Assembly (NCBI RefSeq): GCF_002884445.1
Contig: NZ_KZ614144.1
Coordinates: 2,246,290-2,310,289 of the forward strand
Origin: Paenibacillus castaneae
GTDB lineage: Bacteria > Bacillota > Bacilli > Paenibacillales > Paenibacillaceae
DNA length: 64,000 bases
Direction of reading: 5' to 3'
The notes under the pieces were generated by a model. That model did no database searches and was not told the DNA's origin. It worked only from the letters and a program-made list of their open reading frames with translations. How positions within the stretch are numbered: position 1 is the stretch's first letter; each line of letters opens with the position of its first letter. Below are positions 32,899-41,100 of this stretch, piece by piece. Position numbers and translations under genes: made by a program.

Positions 32899-33423
32899 AT
32901 GTTTGATCCAACTGTATTTGAGAATTTGAAGGTAGCATTCGAGAATCAGCTCTATGATTTGGACACCTTGGATAGAAAGCTGGATATTATTAATCGGATA
33001 GATCGGCTGGATATGGCCGTATTATCACGGGAGCTCGTGCTTCAATTCACACTCGCCGGACACAAGGACGTTTCTGCGGAAATTCATCTCACCGCTTCAC
33101 TAAAGGAGCTTGCTTCAGAAATATTAGAACTGGAAGGAGGAGCGCCGGCCTGCTCGCTGCGATTGCGGTTTCATATGCAGGTAGAGGATATGCCAGCACA
33201 GTGCAAGAACATCGAACGGATTTTGCAGCGGATTTGGGTACCGGAAATACAGCCCACGCAAAAGATAAGCTATCTATTCGGTGAGGAACCGCCTGTATAT
33301 TCAAATACGATAGAGCTGGACTTTAATCGTAAAATAAGCGAGGAGCAGATGGATGACATTCCCGAGCTGATCAAGCATATGCTTCAAACACTTAAAGAAC
33401 TGGAAACGGTAAGCTTACGCTAA
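32899..33423 (+). CDS. Conserved-looking hypothetical protein, 174 residues
   Basis: I do not recognise this protein. It is acidic and soluble, without signal peptide or membrane segment, and has alternating amphipathic strands and helices. It starts FDPTVFENLKVAFENQLYDL and ends with a helix HMLQTLKELETVSLR. The ribosome binding site GAGGTAAAG before ATG and uniform codon use support a real gene. It lies alone between a terminator and the preQ1 leader. A ligand-binding or regulatory role cannot be told from sequence. Confidence 0.7.
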   Translation: MFDPTVFENLKVAFENQLYDLDTLDRKLDIINRIDRLDMAVLSRELVLQFTLAGHKDVSAEIHLTASLKELASEILELEGGAPACSLRLRFHMQVEDMPAQCKNIERILQRIWVPEIQPTQKISYLFGEEPPVYSNTIELDFNRKISEEQMDDIPELIKHMLQTLKELETVSLR

Positions 33424-33464
33424 CCTATGCTTGATCGTATCTTGTTTAAGTTAAAAAATGTCTG

Positions 33465-33492
33465 TTACATTCACAGGCGTCTATGCTATAGT
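33465..33492 (+). promoter_or_regulatory. Promoter of the queuosine operon
   Basis: TTACAT (33465-33470), a 16-base spacer and TATAGT (33487-33492), about 60 bp before the riboswitch aptamer. Confidence 0.6.
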
Positions 33493-33552
33493 ACAGAAGA
33501 ATGACAACTAAAGAAGAAATTCCGGTGCCGCACCTTGTGCTTGGCAGTCGGG

Positions 33553-33584
33553 AGAGGTTCGCGAACTCCCTCTATAAAAAACTA
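33553..33584 (+). promoter_or_regulatory. PreQ1 class I riboswitch aptamer
   Basis: The compact class I pattern is present: AGAGGTTC (33553-33560), a short loop, the pairing strand CCCTCT and the A-rich tail ending AAAAAACTA (to 33584), which folds back as an H-type pseudoknot. It precedes a terminator and queC, so preQ1 would switch off its own synthesis. Confidence 0.92.
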
Positions 33585-33629
33585 TGCGAAACGATTGCCC
33601 CGTCAGGAGGTATCGTCGTTTTTGCGTTC

Positions 33630-33676
33630 GGCGCGATGCGGGTCCTACCGCTTCGCGCCGTTTCTTTGGTTTTTTA
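33630..33676 (+). terminator. Riboswitch-controlled terminator
   Basis: A GC-rich stem GGCGCGA / TCGCGCC (33630-33636 and 33653-33659) with inner GCGG/CCGC pairing is followed by TTTCTTTGGTTTTTT, between the preQ1 aptamer and queC. Confidence 0.75.
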
Positions 33677-33736
33677 GCTTCATATGAAGGATTTCAAGCG
33701 ATCTCTATCTTCTCCAAACAGAGAGGGAGATACAGC

Positions 33737-34402
33737 ATGAAGAAGGAAAAGGCGGTCGTTGTATTCAGCGGCGGGCAGGACAGTACGACTTGTTTATTTT
33801 GGGCATTAGAGCGATTTGCTGAGGTGGAGGCTGTTACGTTCAATTATGGTCAACGGCATAAGCTTGAGCTGGAATGCGCGGCGGAAATTGCCAAGGAGCT
33901 GAATGTTAAGCATCACATACTGGATATGTCTTTGCTTAATCAGCTGGCGCCTAATGCGCTGACTAGGGATGATATTGCGATCGAGCATAAGGAAGGGGAG
34001 CTTCCTTCTACAACTGTAGATGGACGCAATATGCTGTTTCTTACGTTCGCTGCCGTTCTTGCCAAGGGAATGGGGGCAAAGCATATCGTAACGGGAGTTT
34101 GTGAAACGGATTTCAGCGGTTATCCTGATTGCCGTGATGTTTTTGTGAAGTCCTTGAATGTAACGTTGAACCTATCGATGGACTATCCGTACGTGATCGA
34201 TACGCCGCTCATGTGGCTGGATAAGGAGCAAACGTGGGAGCTTGCTGATCAGCTGGGTGCTTTCGAATTTGTACGCCAGCGGACGCTCACCTGCTACAAC
34301 GGAATTATTGCGGATGGCTGTGGAGATTGCCCGGCATGCCAGCTACGCAAAAAAGGCTTGGATGCTTATTTATCTAAACGTGTACAGGGGGCTGGCCGCT
34401 AA
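33737..34402 (+). CDS. queC: 7-cyano-7-deazaguanine synthase
   Basis: A 221-residue PP-loop ATPase. The loop is [15 protein letters not shown] at residues 8-22; the C-terminal zinc site is [13 protein letters not shown] plus an earlier Cys in TLTCYNG. It converts 7-carboxy-7-deazaguanine to preQ0 with ammonia and ATP. The ATG at 33737 follows GAGAGGGAGA; the open frame upstream crosses the riboswitch terminator and is noncoding. It overlaps queD by one base. Confidence 0.96.
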   Translation: MKKEKAVVVFSGGQDSTTCLFWALERFAEVEAVTFNYGQRHKLELECAAEIAKELNVKHHILDMSLLNQLAPNALTRDDIAIEHKEGELPSTTVDGRNMLFLTFAAVLAKGMGAKHIVTGVCETDFSGYPDCRDVFVKSLNVTLNLSMDYPYVIDTPLMWLDKEQTWELADQLGAFEFVRQRTLTCYNGIIADGCGDCPACQLRKKGLDAYLSKRVQGAGR

Positions 34403-34854
34403 TGCTTCAGCAAGTTTATCCGGCAGCTCAACATCCCTATGAATATGAGCTGAATAAGGACTTTCAGTTCGCAGCAGCGCACTATGTCCCAGCTGAAGAG
34501 GCAGGCAAATGCCGCGAGCTTCACGGACATACGTATTACGCGAACGTTACGGTAGCGGGTGATACGCTTGATTCAGCAGGCTTTCTGGTGAATTTCGCTA
34601 TTATTAAACGTCTCATTCACGATCGATTTGATCATTCCGTGCTCAATGACGATAAGGAGAGCTTTAATGACGTGAGCTCTGATTATTTCCCGACGACCGA
34701 AGTGGTAGCACGCACCATCTACAATATTGTCCAGAACTATTTGGATGGAATGGTCAATAAACCGCAATGCGTGCAGGTGTATTTGCGTGAAACGCCAACC
34801 AGCTATTGCATTTATCGGCCGAAGAGAAAGGCGGGATCCCATGAGCAGCAATAA
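34402..34854 (+). CDS. queD: 6-carboxy-5,6,7,8-tetrahydropterin synthase
   Basis: A 150-residue protein of the QueD/PTPS-I family. The zinc His ligands are in FAAAHYVP and LHGHTYY, and the catalytic Cys is in GKCRELHGH. It makes 6-carboxytetrahydropterin from dihydroneopterin triphosphate, the first committed step to preQ0. Start is coupled to queC (TAATG) and the end overlaps queE by 14 bp. Confidence 0.95.
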   Translation: MLQQVYPAAQHPYEYELNKDFQFAAAHYVPAEEAGKCRELHGHTYYANVTVAGDTLDSAGFLVNFAIIKRLIHDRFDHSVLNDDKESFNDVSSDYFPTTEVVARTIYNIVQNYLDGMVNKPQCVQVYLRETPTSYCIYRPKRKAGSHEQQ

Positions 34855-35572
34855 ACGGATTCCCGTGATGGAAATATTCGGCCCTACTGTACAAGGAGAA
34901 GGCATGGTCATTGGCCGAAAAACGATGTTTGTACGCACAGCTGGCTGTGACTACAGCTGTTCTTGGTGTGATTCGGCATTCACATGGGACGGCAGCGGGA
35001 AAGAAGATATTCGCATGTTAACAGCGGATGAAATTATAGATCAGTTGAAAGAAACGGGAGGTCGTTTCTTTCAGCATGTTACGATTTCCGGTGGAAATCC
35101 AGCTTTACTTCCTCAGATGGGGGAGCTGATTGAAAAGCTGCACGCTTTGCAGATGGAAGTTGCTCTGGAGACACAGGGCAGCCGCTGGCAGGACTGGTTT
35201 TGGGAAATCGATGAGTTAACGTTATCCCCTAAGCCACCCAGCTCTGGAATGAAGACGGATTGGGCGAAGCTCGACGATATTGTCGCGAAGCTCACTGAAC
35301 GAGCAACTGCATTCTCATTAAAAACGGTTGTTTTCGATGAAGCGGACTTGGAATATGCCGTCTACGTCCATTTGAGATACCCTGGAATTCCCTTCTATTT
35401 GCAAGCAGGAAATGGTCAGCTTCAGGAAACAGATTCTAACCGTATGCTTCCCTATTTGGTAGAGCGTTATGAATGGCTAATTGAGCGGGTTATGCAAAAT
35501 TGTGATTTAAACCGAGTTCATGTATTGCCGCAGCTCCATACTTGGGTATGGGGAAATAAGAAAGGTGTATAG
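34841..35572 (+). CDS. queE: 7-carboxy-7-deazaguanine synthase
   Basis: A 243-residue radical SAM enzyme. It opens with [20 protein letters not shown] and has the cluster motif CDYSCSWC (C-x3-C-x2-C), then the SAM-binding [12 protein letters not shown]. It rearranges the pterin to 7-carboxy-7-deazaguanine. The ATG 34841 follows AGGCGGGA and gives the standard N-terminus; a longer open frame upstream is rejected. Overlaps queD. Confidence 0.96.
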   Translation: MSSNKRIPVMEIFGPTVQGEGMVIGRKTMFVRTAGCDYSCSWCDSAFTWDGSGKEDIRMLTADEIIDQLKETGGRFFQHVTISGGNPALLPQMGELIEKLHALQMEVALETQGSRWQDWFWEIDELTLSPKPPSSGMKTDWAKLDDIVAKLTERATAFSLKTVVFDEADLEYAVYVHLRYPGIPFYLQAGNGQLQETDSNRMLPYLVERYEWLIERVMQNCDLNRVHVLPQLHTWVWGNKKGV

Positions 35573-35603
35573 TACACATATAATGAGAAGGGCGGATGTA
35601 GGA

Positions 35604-36101
35604 ATGGAAGGAAGAAGCAAGGAAGAACTGAACGGTGTGACACTGCTAGGCAATCAAGGAACGCAATATTTATTTAATTATTCACCAGAAATATTGGAGG
35701 CATTCGATAACAAGCATCCTAATCGAGACTATTTTGTGAAATTTAATTGCCCGGAGTTTACAAGTCTTTGTCCGATGACAGGTCAGCCTGATTTCGCCAC
35801 GATCTATATTTCATACATTCCTGATCGCAAAATGGTCGAGAGCAAAGCGCTAAAGCTTTATTTGTTCAGCTTCCGAAATCACGGTGATTTCCACGAGGAT
35901 TGTATGAATATTATTATGAATGATCTCATCGCACTCATGGAGCCGAGATACATTGAGGTATGGGGCAAATTCACGCCTCGCGGCGGCATTTCCATCGATC
36001 CTTATTGCAATTGGGGCCAGCCTGGCACTAAATTCGAACAAATGGCTGAGCATCGTTTGATGAATCATGATCTTTATCCAGAAAAAATTGACAATCGTTA
36101 G
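35604..36101 (+). CDS. queF: NADPH-dependent preQ0 reductase
   Basis: A 165-residue enzyme, exactly the length of B. subtilis QueF, of the short tunnelling-fold type. It carries [20 protein letters not shown] with the catalytic Cys and Asp, and the QueF motif [20 protein letters not shown] that binds NADPH. It reduces the nitrile of preQ0 to the amine preQ1. The ATG 35604 gives the standard N-terminus [18 protein letters not shown]; earlier in-frame ATGs lack a ribosome binding site. Last gene of the operon. Confidence 0.96.
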   Translation: MEGRSKEELNGVTLLGNQGTQYLFNYSPEILEAFDNKHPNRDYFVKFNCPEFTSLCPMTGQPDFATIYISYIPDRKMVESKALKLYLFSFRNHGDFHEDCMNIIMNDLIALMEPRYIEVWGKFTPRGGISIDPYCNWGQPGTKFEQMAEHRLMNHDLYPEKIDNR

Positions 36102-36118
36102 TCGGTGAGCAAGGGGAT

Positions 36119-36157
36119 GGCTGCTGCTTAGATAACGGCAGCAGCCGTTTTCTTTTG
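36119..36157 (+). terminator. Terminator of the queuosine operon
   Basis: GGCTGCTGC / GCAGCAGCC stem (36119-36127 and 36138-36146; one base shared in the loop edge) followed by GTTTTCTTTTG. Confidence 0.9.
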
Positions 36158-36174
36158 CTTTCTCCCGGCTATTC

Positions 36175-36221
36175 TTGAACAAACCATTTTTTTGTTCTAT
36201 AATGTGCTTATTGAAGTTGCA
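36175..36221 (+). promoter_or_regulatory. Promoter and likely operator of the Rrf2 regulator gene
   Basis: TTGAAC (36175-36180), 17-base spacer and TATAAT (36198-36203). The 24 bases from the -10 to 36221 recur with two changes at 36761-36784 before the azoreductase gene, which marks a shared control element. Confidence 0.75.
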
Positions 36222-36281
36222 ATATTTTTCCTGGGGCTATATGAAATAATAAATCAGACCGATTTCAAGGAGTGATCTTAA

Positions 36282-36719
36282 ATGAGTACAGCAAACCGCG
36301 GTGTTAACATTGGGCCTCCTCGTTTCAAAATAGCTGTTCATTCGATCGTCTGGTTAGCTAAAAGCGGCTGCATATTATCGAGTGCTATGATCGCAGATCA
36401 GGTGGATTCACACGCAACCTTTATGCGCAGAGTACTGCAAGCGTTGGCAGTATCAGGGATTGTTGAGTCTAAGGGCGGCCGAGAGGGTGGGTATACCTTG
36501 CGCAAATGCCCTGACCATATTACGTTAGGCGAGGTTTACTTTGCAGTCCGTACAGCTTCCGCTGAATGCGAGGTTGAAGTTGAATGTGGAGAAGCCGGAC
36601 ATTTATTAGACAGGGAAATAGAGAAAATTCTCCACGAAGCCGAACAGCAAACGATTGATTATTTACGGCAATTTACGATTGCGGATGTGATGAATCGGAT
36701 TGATTTTTTTAAGTTCTAA
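36282..36719 (+). CDS. Rrf2 family transcriptional regulator
   Basis: A 145-residue winged-helix regulator: FKIAVHSIVWLAKSGC, then SAMIADQVDSHATFMRRVLQ as the recognition region and SKGGREGGYTLRK as the wing. The Cys residues near 95-105 (AECEVEVECGEAG) could serve as a redox or cluster site, but the spacing is not the classical IscR one. It lies before the azoreductase and both genes share a near-identical promoter block, so it probably controls itself and azoR. Inducer may be a quinone or electrophile, by analogy with other azoreductase regulators. Confidence 0.88.
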   Translation: MSTANRGVNIGPPRFKIAVHSIVWLAKSGCILSSAMIADQVDSHATFMRRVLQALAVSGIVESKGGREGGYTLRKCPDHITLGEVYFAVRTASAECEVEVECGEAGHLLDREIEKILHEAEQQTIDYLRQFTIADVMNRIDFFKF

Positions 36720-36760
36720 CTTTTTTATAGTTACTACTAGCCAAATAGCAAAAATTCGAT

Positions 36761-36784
36761 TATAATGTGCTTATAGGAGTTGCA
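36761..36784 (+). promoter_or_regulatory. Promoter block before azoR, copy of that before the Rrf2 gene
   Basis: TATAAT at 36761-36766 followed by GTGCTTAT and GAGTTGCA; 22 of 24 bases match 36198-36221. No strong -35 is seen. The leader to the azoR start is about 180 bases and holds no gene. Confidence 0.7.
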
Positions 36785-36967
36785 GTTACGGCTGCGCTTT
36801 TATTTTTGGGATATACTGTGCTTGCTGTGAGCACAAATAAAAAGAATAAGTAATGGGTATTCTTAATGCATTGCATTCGAATCCTATTGCGATTAAATTT
36901 TAGTTTTTCAAATATTTATATACAATTATATGATCAACATCATGATCATCAACACGGAGGAATAACA

Positions 36968-37594
36968 ATGTCAAAAGTATTACTTGTCCAAGTTAACGAT
37001 CGTCCTTTAGAACAAGCAGTAAGTGCAAAAATGTATGACGCTTTTGCAAAAACTTACAAAGAAGCGAATCCTACAGATGAAATTACGGAGCTGGATTTGT
37101 TTAAAGAAGAGCTTCCGTACTATGGCAACACAGCGATTACTGGTATGTATAAACGCAACCAAGGCTGGGATCTTACTGCTGAAGAGGAGAAAGCAACTAA
37201 GCTAGTTGATCAATACTTGGAGCAATTCCTTGGTTCAGATAAAATTGTGTTTGCATTCCCATTATGGAATTCAACTGTTCCTGCACCGCTGATCACTTAC
37301 CTTTCTTACCTGGCGCAAGCCGGTAAAATGTTCAAATACACTGCTGAAGGCCCAATTGGTTATGCCGGCGACAAAAAAGTAATGCTGTTGAACGCTCGTG
37401 GTTCAGATTATGCATTAGAAGGCATGGCTTCCGCAGAAATGGCTCTTAACCTAGTGAAAAACATTATTAGCCTATGGGGCATTACAAACCCTGAAGAAGT
37501 AGTTATCGAAGGACATAACCAGTATCCGGACCGCTCGCAAGATATTATTGCAGCTGGTTTAGAAAACGTAGCAAAAGCTGCAGCGAAATTTTAA
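36968..37594 (+). CDS. azoR: FMN-dependent NADH-azoreductase / quinone reductase
   Basis: A 208-residue flavodoxin-fold enzyme of the AzoR/AzoJ family. It opens KVLLVQVNDRPLEQAVS, has FAFPLWNSTVPAPLITYLSY (flavin contacts) and KKVMLLNARGSDYA. It reduces quinones and azo compounds by two electrons using NADH. ATG 36968 follows CGGAGGAATAAC; an upstream in-frame start is not supported. It is placed after the Rrf2 regulator and ends with its own terminator. Confidence 0.93.
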   Translation: MSKVLLVQVNDRPLEQAVSAKMYDAFAKTYKEANPTDEITELDLFKEELPYYGNTAITGMYKRNQGWDLTAEEEKATKLVDQYLEQFLGSDKIVFAFPLWNSTVPAPLITYLSYLAQAGKMFKYTAEGPIGYAGDKKVMLLNARGSDYALEGMASAEMALNLVKNIISLWGITNPEEVVIEGHNQYPDRSQDIIAAGLENVAKAAAKF

Positions 37595-37613
37595 TAGTAA
37601 TAGATAAAATAAT

Positions 37614-37655
37614 AAAACAGTCGATCGGGGTTTCTACACCGATCGGCTGTTTTTT
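37614..37655 (+). terminator. Terminator after azoR
   Basis: Arms 37614-37628 and 37639-37653 pair with one G-T and are followed by TTTTTT. Confidence 0.9.
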
Positions 37656-37692
37656 GCTTGTTGCCTATAATCTTTTGCTTTAATCTACATAA

Positions 37693-37893
37693 CTAGTTAA
37701 ATAAAATAGGAAGTATAACAACGAAAAAGACGACCAGTACAATGATACTGCTAATCCGGCTCATCAGAATATAAGCATCACTAGGCTCGGACTTCCCCTT
37801 AACCATCCACCCATACCTCATATACCAACCGAATGCAGGGAAGAAAATATTAAGCAGCGCGATGAGGACAAACAGAATCGCGAATAACACCAT
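37693..37893 (-). CDS. Small two-segment membrane protein, DUF6199-like
   Basis: A 66-residue protein with two hydrophobic helices (VLFAILFVLIALLNIFF and SSIIVLVVFFVVILPILF) joined by a loop with FGWYMRYGWMVKGKSEPSDA. It resembles small DUF6199-type proteins of bacilli, without known function. The start ATG at 37893 follows AAGGAG by nine to ten bases; in-frame TTG 37926 and ATG 37914 lie before that site. It is the only minus-strand gene here. Confidence 0.7.
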   Translation of the reverse strand: MVLFAILFVLIALLNIFFPAFGWYMRYGWMVKGKSEPSDAYILMSRISSIIVLVVFFVVILPILFN

Positions 37894-38056
37894 TATGATC
37901 ATCTCCTTATTCATATTTACGTTCAATATTTGGTAAATGTTTCAAAACAAGCTCGGTTTTAACGCTGCAGTAAATGGGGGGAACGATCTTGCAGAATAAC
38001 GATTTCCCTCATTCGATTATTGGATGATTATACAAATTGATTGTTCGAAAATTAAA

Positions 38057-38084
38057 TACATTGATCCAGCTATCAAAGTATAAT
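38057..38084 (+). promoter_or_regulatory. Candidate promoter of the sugar cluster
   Basis: TATAAT (38079-38084) with a weak -35 TACATT (38057-38062) and a 16-base spacer, 69 bp before the first oxidoreductase gene. Confidence 0.5.
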
Positions 38085-38152
38085 GAACCGAGAGTTTAAT
38101 TAATGCCAAAATATTCAGACCTTTGCTATTAAACTAAAGAGGAGTGATATTT

Positions 38153-39211
38153 TTGAGTACAACAAAAGTCGCCATTATTGGTTGTGGTACGATTGCCAAT
38201 AATGCACATATTCCAGCGTATATAGCTAATCCGCATGTAGAAATAAAATACTTTGTCGATATCATTAAGGAAAAAGCAGAGAAAGCTGTTACTGCATACG
38301 GCTGTGGAACAGCAGTTGAAAGCTATCAAGAAATCTTAAACGATCCCGAGATTGAAGCCGTTTCAATCTGTACGCCCAATGATTCGCATGCTTCGATTGC
38401 GATGGAATGCCTGCAGGCAGGCAAGAACGTATTATGTGAAAAGCCGGCGGCGCGTACCTATGCGGAAGCTCTAGAGATGCAGCGGGTTCAGCATGAAACG
38501 GGTAAAATCCTTAATATCGGAGTCGTGAATCGTTTTAACACGGGTGTGAATGTTATGAAGAAAATGATTGAAGATGGAAGCCTTGGCGAGATTTATCATG
38601 TTTATGTAAGCTTCCGCTCCCAACGCTCGATTCCAGGCTTAGGAGGCGCATTTACAACGAAGTCCATTGCGGGTGGCGGAGTATTGATCGATTGGGGTGT
38701 TCATTTCCTTGATATCGTCATGTATTGTACGGGTGATCCTAAGCCGAAGACCGTTTCCGGCACTGCTTATTGCAAGCTAGGCAAGGATATGAAGGACTAC
38801 TCTTACTTAAATATGTGGGCAGGTCCACCCGATTATTCTGGAACGTATGATGTAGACGATTTTGTAACCGGAATGATTCGAACAGAAGGACCAACAATTA
38901 CCCTTAATGGTGCTTGGGCACAAAATATTGGTGTCGATGAGATGTATATTGACTTTCTAGGTGACAAAGGAGGAATCCGTTTAAATTACGGTGGCGATTT
39001 TACTTTATGGAGCGCACAGCATGGCGCATTATTAGAAACGAAGCCAAAGCTTAATATGGGTGACCATTTTCAAAATGAGATTGATCAGTTTATAAAATCG
39101 ATTCAAACTGGTGAGAAGCTTTCTTCTCATATCGATACCGTTATTATTACTTCTCAAATTCTTCAGGCTATTTATGACTCATCCGAATCAGGGAGAGAGC
39201 TAACTTTCTAA
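38153..39211 (+). CDS. Gfo/Idh/MocA family oxidoreductase
   Basis: About 352 residues. Rossmann loop VAIIGCGTIANNAHIPAY at residues 5-22, the VSICTPNDSHA strand, EKP motif in LCEKPAARTYAEAL near 98 and the C-terminal LIDWGVHFLDIVMYC with the substrate-site Asp and His. It would oxidise or reduce a sugar or sugar acid with NAD(P). Start TTG 38153 lies eight bases after GAGGAG; in-frame GTG 38144 overlaps that site. It is first of a cluster that runs to 56 kb. Confidence 0.9.
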   Translation: MSTTKVAIIGCGTIANNAHIPAYIANPHVEIKYFVDIIKEKAEKAVTAYGCGTAVESYQEILNDPEIEAVSICTPNDSHASIAMECLQAGKNVLCEKPAARTYAEALEMQRVQHETGKILNIGVVNRFNTGVNVMKKMIEDGSLGEIYHVYVSFRSQRSIPGLGGAFTTKSIAGGGVLIDWGVHFLDIVMYCTGDPKPKTVSGTAYCKLGKDMKDYSYLNMWAGPPDYSGTYDVDDFVTGMIRTEGPTITLNGAWAQNIGVDEMYIDFLGDKGGIRLNYGGDFTLWSAQHGALLETKPKLNMGDHFQNEIDQFIKSIQTGEKLSSHIDTVIITSQILQAIYDSSESGRELTF

Positions 39212-39233
39212 TTCGTTCATGGAGGTGATGTAG

Positions 39234-40079
39234 ATGAAAAAAATAGGATTTATTGACTATTATTTAGATGAATTTCATGCAAATGAATACCCGGAGTGGA
39301 TTGCCGAGGCTACGGGTGGAGCGATGAAAGTTGTATACGCATATGGAAAGGTCGACAAGGAGAAGGGGGTGTCCAATCAAGAATGGTGCAATCGAAGAGG
39401 GATTAAGCTTCTTTCTTCTATAGAGGAAGTTGTTCGTTTAAGCGATTATTTAATTGTTTTATCTCCAGACAATCCGGAATTTCATGAAGAGCTTTCAAAG
39501 CTCCCCTTGCAATCCGGTAAACCTACTTATATCGATAAAACCTTTGCGCCTGATCGAGCAGCAGCGATTCGTCTTTTTGAGCTGGCGAAGCAGCATGAGA
39601 CACCGTTATTTTCTACTTCCGCACTTCGCTATGCTGATGAATATGTGAAAGTGGCTAAGGAAGGGATTGAGACGATCAGCAGTTGGGGGCCAGGACGGTT
39701 TGAGAATTATTCTATTCATCAAATCGAGCCCATTGTAGCCATGATGGGAAGCCGTCCACAAAGAGTAATGTCGATCGGTAGCGCTGCGTCTTCTGCATTG
39801 CTGATTGATTTCGGCGCAGGAAAGCAAGCGACCATTAACCTTTTTGGAGATGGATGCCCTTTTATGATGGCTGTTAACTATAATACGAACCAATGCCAAA
39901 TCATTAAGCCGGAATCTGATTTTTTTACTTTATTTATCCGTCATTTAGTCTCCTTCTTTGAATCTGGAAAGCCTGCCGTTCCTGCAGTAGAAACGATAGC
40001 AGTCATTTCAATAATAGAATATGGACTTCAAGCAGCTAAGAACCCAGCGAAGTGGCTGAACCTGCCAAGCGTCGGGTAA
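39234..40079 (+). CDS. Short Gfo/Idh-like protein without a normal cofactor loop
   Basis: A 281-residue protein that follows the oxidoreductase by 22 bp. The overall plan is Gfo/Idh-like: a nucleotide-fold half with SDYLIVLSPDNPEFHEEL and a motif GKPTYIDKTFAPDRAAAIRL in the place of the EKP motif, then a C-terminal half. But the N-terminus (KKIGFIDYYLDEFHANEYPE) lacks GxGxxG, and the protein is about 70 residues shorter than normal. It may bind a different cofactor or act as a partner of the gene before it. GGAGGTGATG precedes ATG. Confidence 0.75.
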   Translation: MKKIGFIDYYLDEFHANEYPEWIAEATGGAMKVVYAYGKVDKEKGVSNQEWCNRRGIKLLSSIEEVVRLSDYLIVLSPDNPEFHEELSKLPLQSGKPTYIDKTFAPDRAAAIRLFELAKQHETPLFSTSALRYADEYVKVAKEGIETISSWGPGRFENYSIHQIEPIVAMMGSRPQRVMSIGSAASSALLIDFGAGKQATINLFGDGCPFMMAVNYNTNQCQIIKPESDFFTLFIRHLVSFFESGKPAVPAVETIAVISIIEYGLQAAKNPAKWLNLPSVG

Positions 40080-40140
40080 TTGTTCGAATGATGGATAAGG
40101 CGTTAGAGTGAAATAGCCAAAGGGCGGGGTGATCGAAAAT

Positions 40141-41073
40141 ATGCAGCTAGGACGATTGGCTAATGGCTTGGCATCCAATAATATCACTTTCTTTCATTCT
40201 GAATTGGAGATGAGTGCAGGCATCCCATGCAAGCTTTATAAAATCAACGAGAACTATCAAGGCATTCAGGAAGAGCATGCACACGACTACATCCAAATTT
40301 GGTATGTAACAAAAGGGCAGTTCAAGCATTGCATTAATAACCAGCAATATATGATGGTTGCCGGTAATTTGTTCGTGATTCCCCCCTATGCTGTTCATCG
40401 GGTCGAGTGGAATTTCGGAGAAGTCGAAATCATCGGATGTGAATTTCTCCCCGACTTTATAAACGACCGTTATGGACAGCTTCCGCTAGATAAAGATTTT
40501 TTCGACTATGCGTATTTGGAACAGTTCTTGACCACTGAAGACAAGGTAACCCCGAAAATCACCCTAACAGGCACCATCGATCAAAAAGTGAGTCATATTC
40601 TTATGGAAATGCTGGAAGAGTATTCGGAACGAAGAAGCTATTACGAATTAATATTGAAAGGGAATCTGCTTAAATTATTATCCTTAATTATTAGAGAATT
40701 CAGAAAAGATACCGTTAAGGATATGGGGGATAAGTTAGATAAGTACCGTCCGCTTATTAATGTGGCGGTTGATTATATCCATAATTATTATAATGAGGAA
40801 ATTCGATTGGATCATATGTGTAAGATTACGATGCTTTCCAAAACGTATTTTTGTGATTTATTTAAATATTTCACAGGTAAGACGTTAACCGATTATTTGC
40901 TGGATTTACGCATAAAAAAATCAACGGAGCTTCTGCTTCAACCTGGCCTTACTATAACAGAGGTCTGTTTCAAAGTAGGATTTAACGATCTGACTTATTT
41001 TTCAAGAATATTTAAAAAACATACCGGTTTGTCTCCGTCTTATTATAAAAAATATGCTATGAAAAGTAGTTGA
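40141..41073 (+). CDS. AraC family regulator with cupin N-terminus
   Basis: About 310 residues. Cupin sensor: EEHAHDYIQIWYVTKGQFKH, then LFVIPPYAVHRVEW. C-terminal AraC double HTH: IRLDHMCKITMLSKTYFCDL and EVCFKVGFNDLTYFSRIFKK. It is inside the cluster, 60 bp after the short Gfo/Idh gene, and is the only regulator between 38 and 56 kb, so it probably controls the cluster. ATG 40141 follows GCGGGGTGATC; in-frame GTG 40129 lies in that site. Confidence 0.9.
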   Translation: MQLGRLANGLASNNITFFHSELEMSAGIPCKLYKINENYQGIQEEHAHDYIQIWYVTKGQFKHCINNQQYMMVAGNLFVIPPYAVHRVEWNFGEVEIIGCEFLPDFINDRYGQLPLDKDFFDYAYLEQFLTTEDKVTPKITLTGTIDQKVSHILMEMLEEYSERRSYYELILKGNLLKLLSLIIREFRKDTVKDMGDKLDKYRPLINVAVDYIHNYYNEEIRLDHMCKITMLSKTYFCDLFKYFTGKTLTDYLLDLRIKKSTELLLQPGLTITEVCFKVGFNDLTYFSRIFKKHTGLSPSYYKKYAMKSS

Positions 41074-41100
41074 TTATAATCAAAAGGAGCAAAAAGGTAA

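Noticed and set aside
33584..33736. N-terminal extension of queC by 51 codons
   Set aside because: It crosses the preQ1 aptamer tail and terminator; the ATG at 33737 has the ribosome binding site and gives the family N-terminus.
35520..35603. Longer queF with 28 extra residues
   Set aside because: It overlaps the end of queE without a ribosome binding site, and the start at 35604 gives the exact 165-residue family length.
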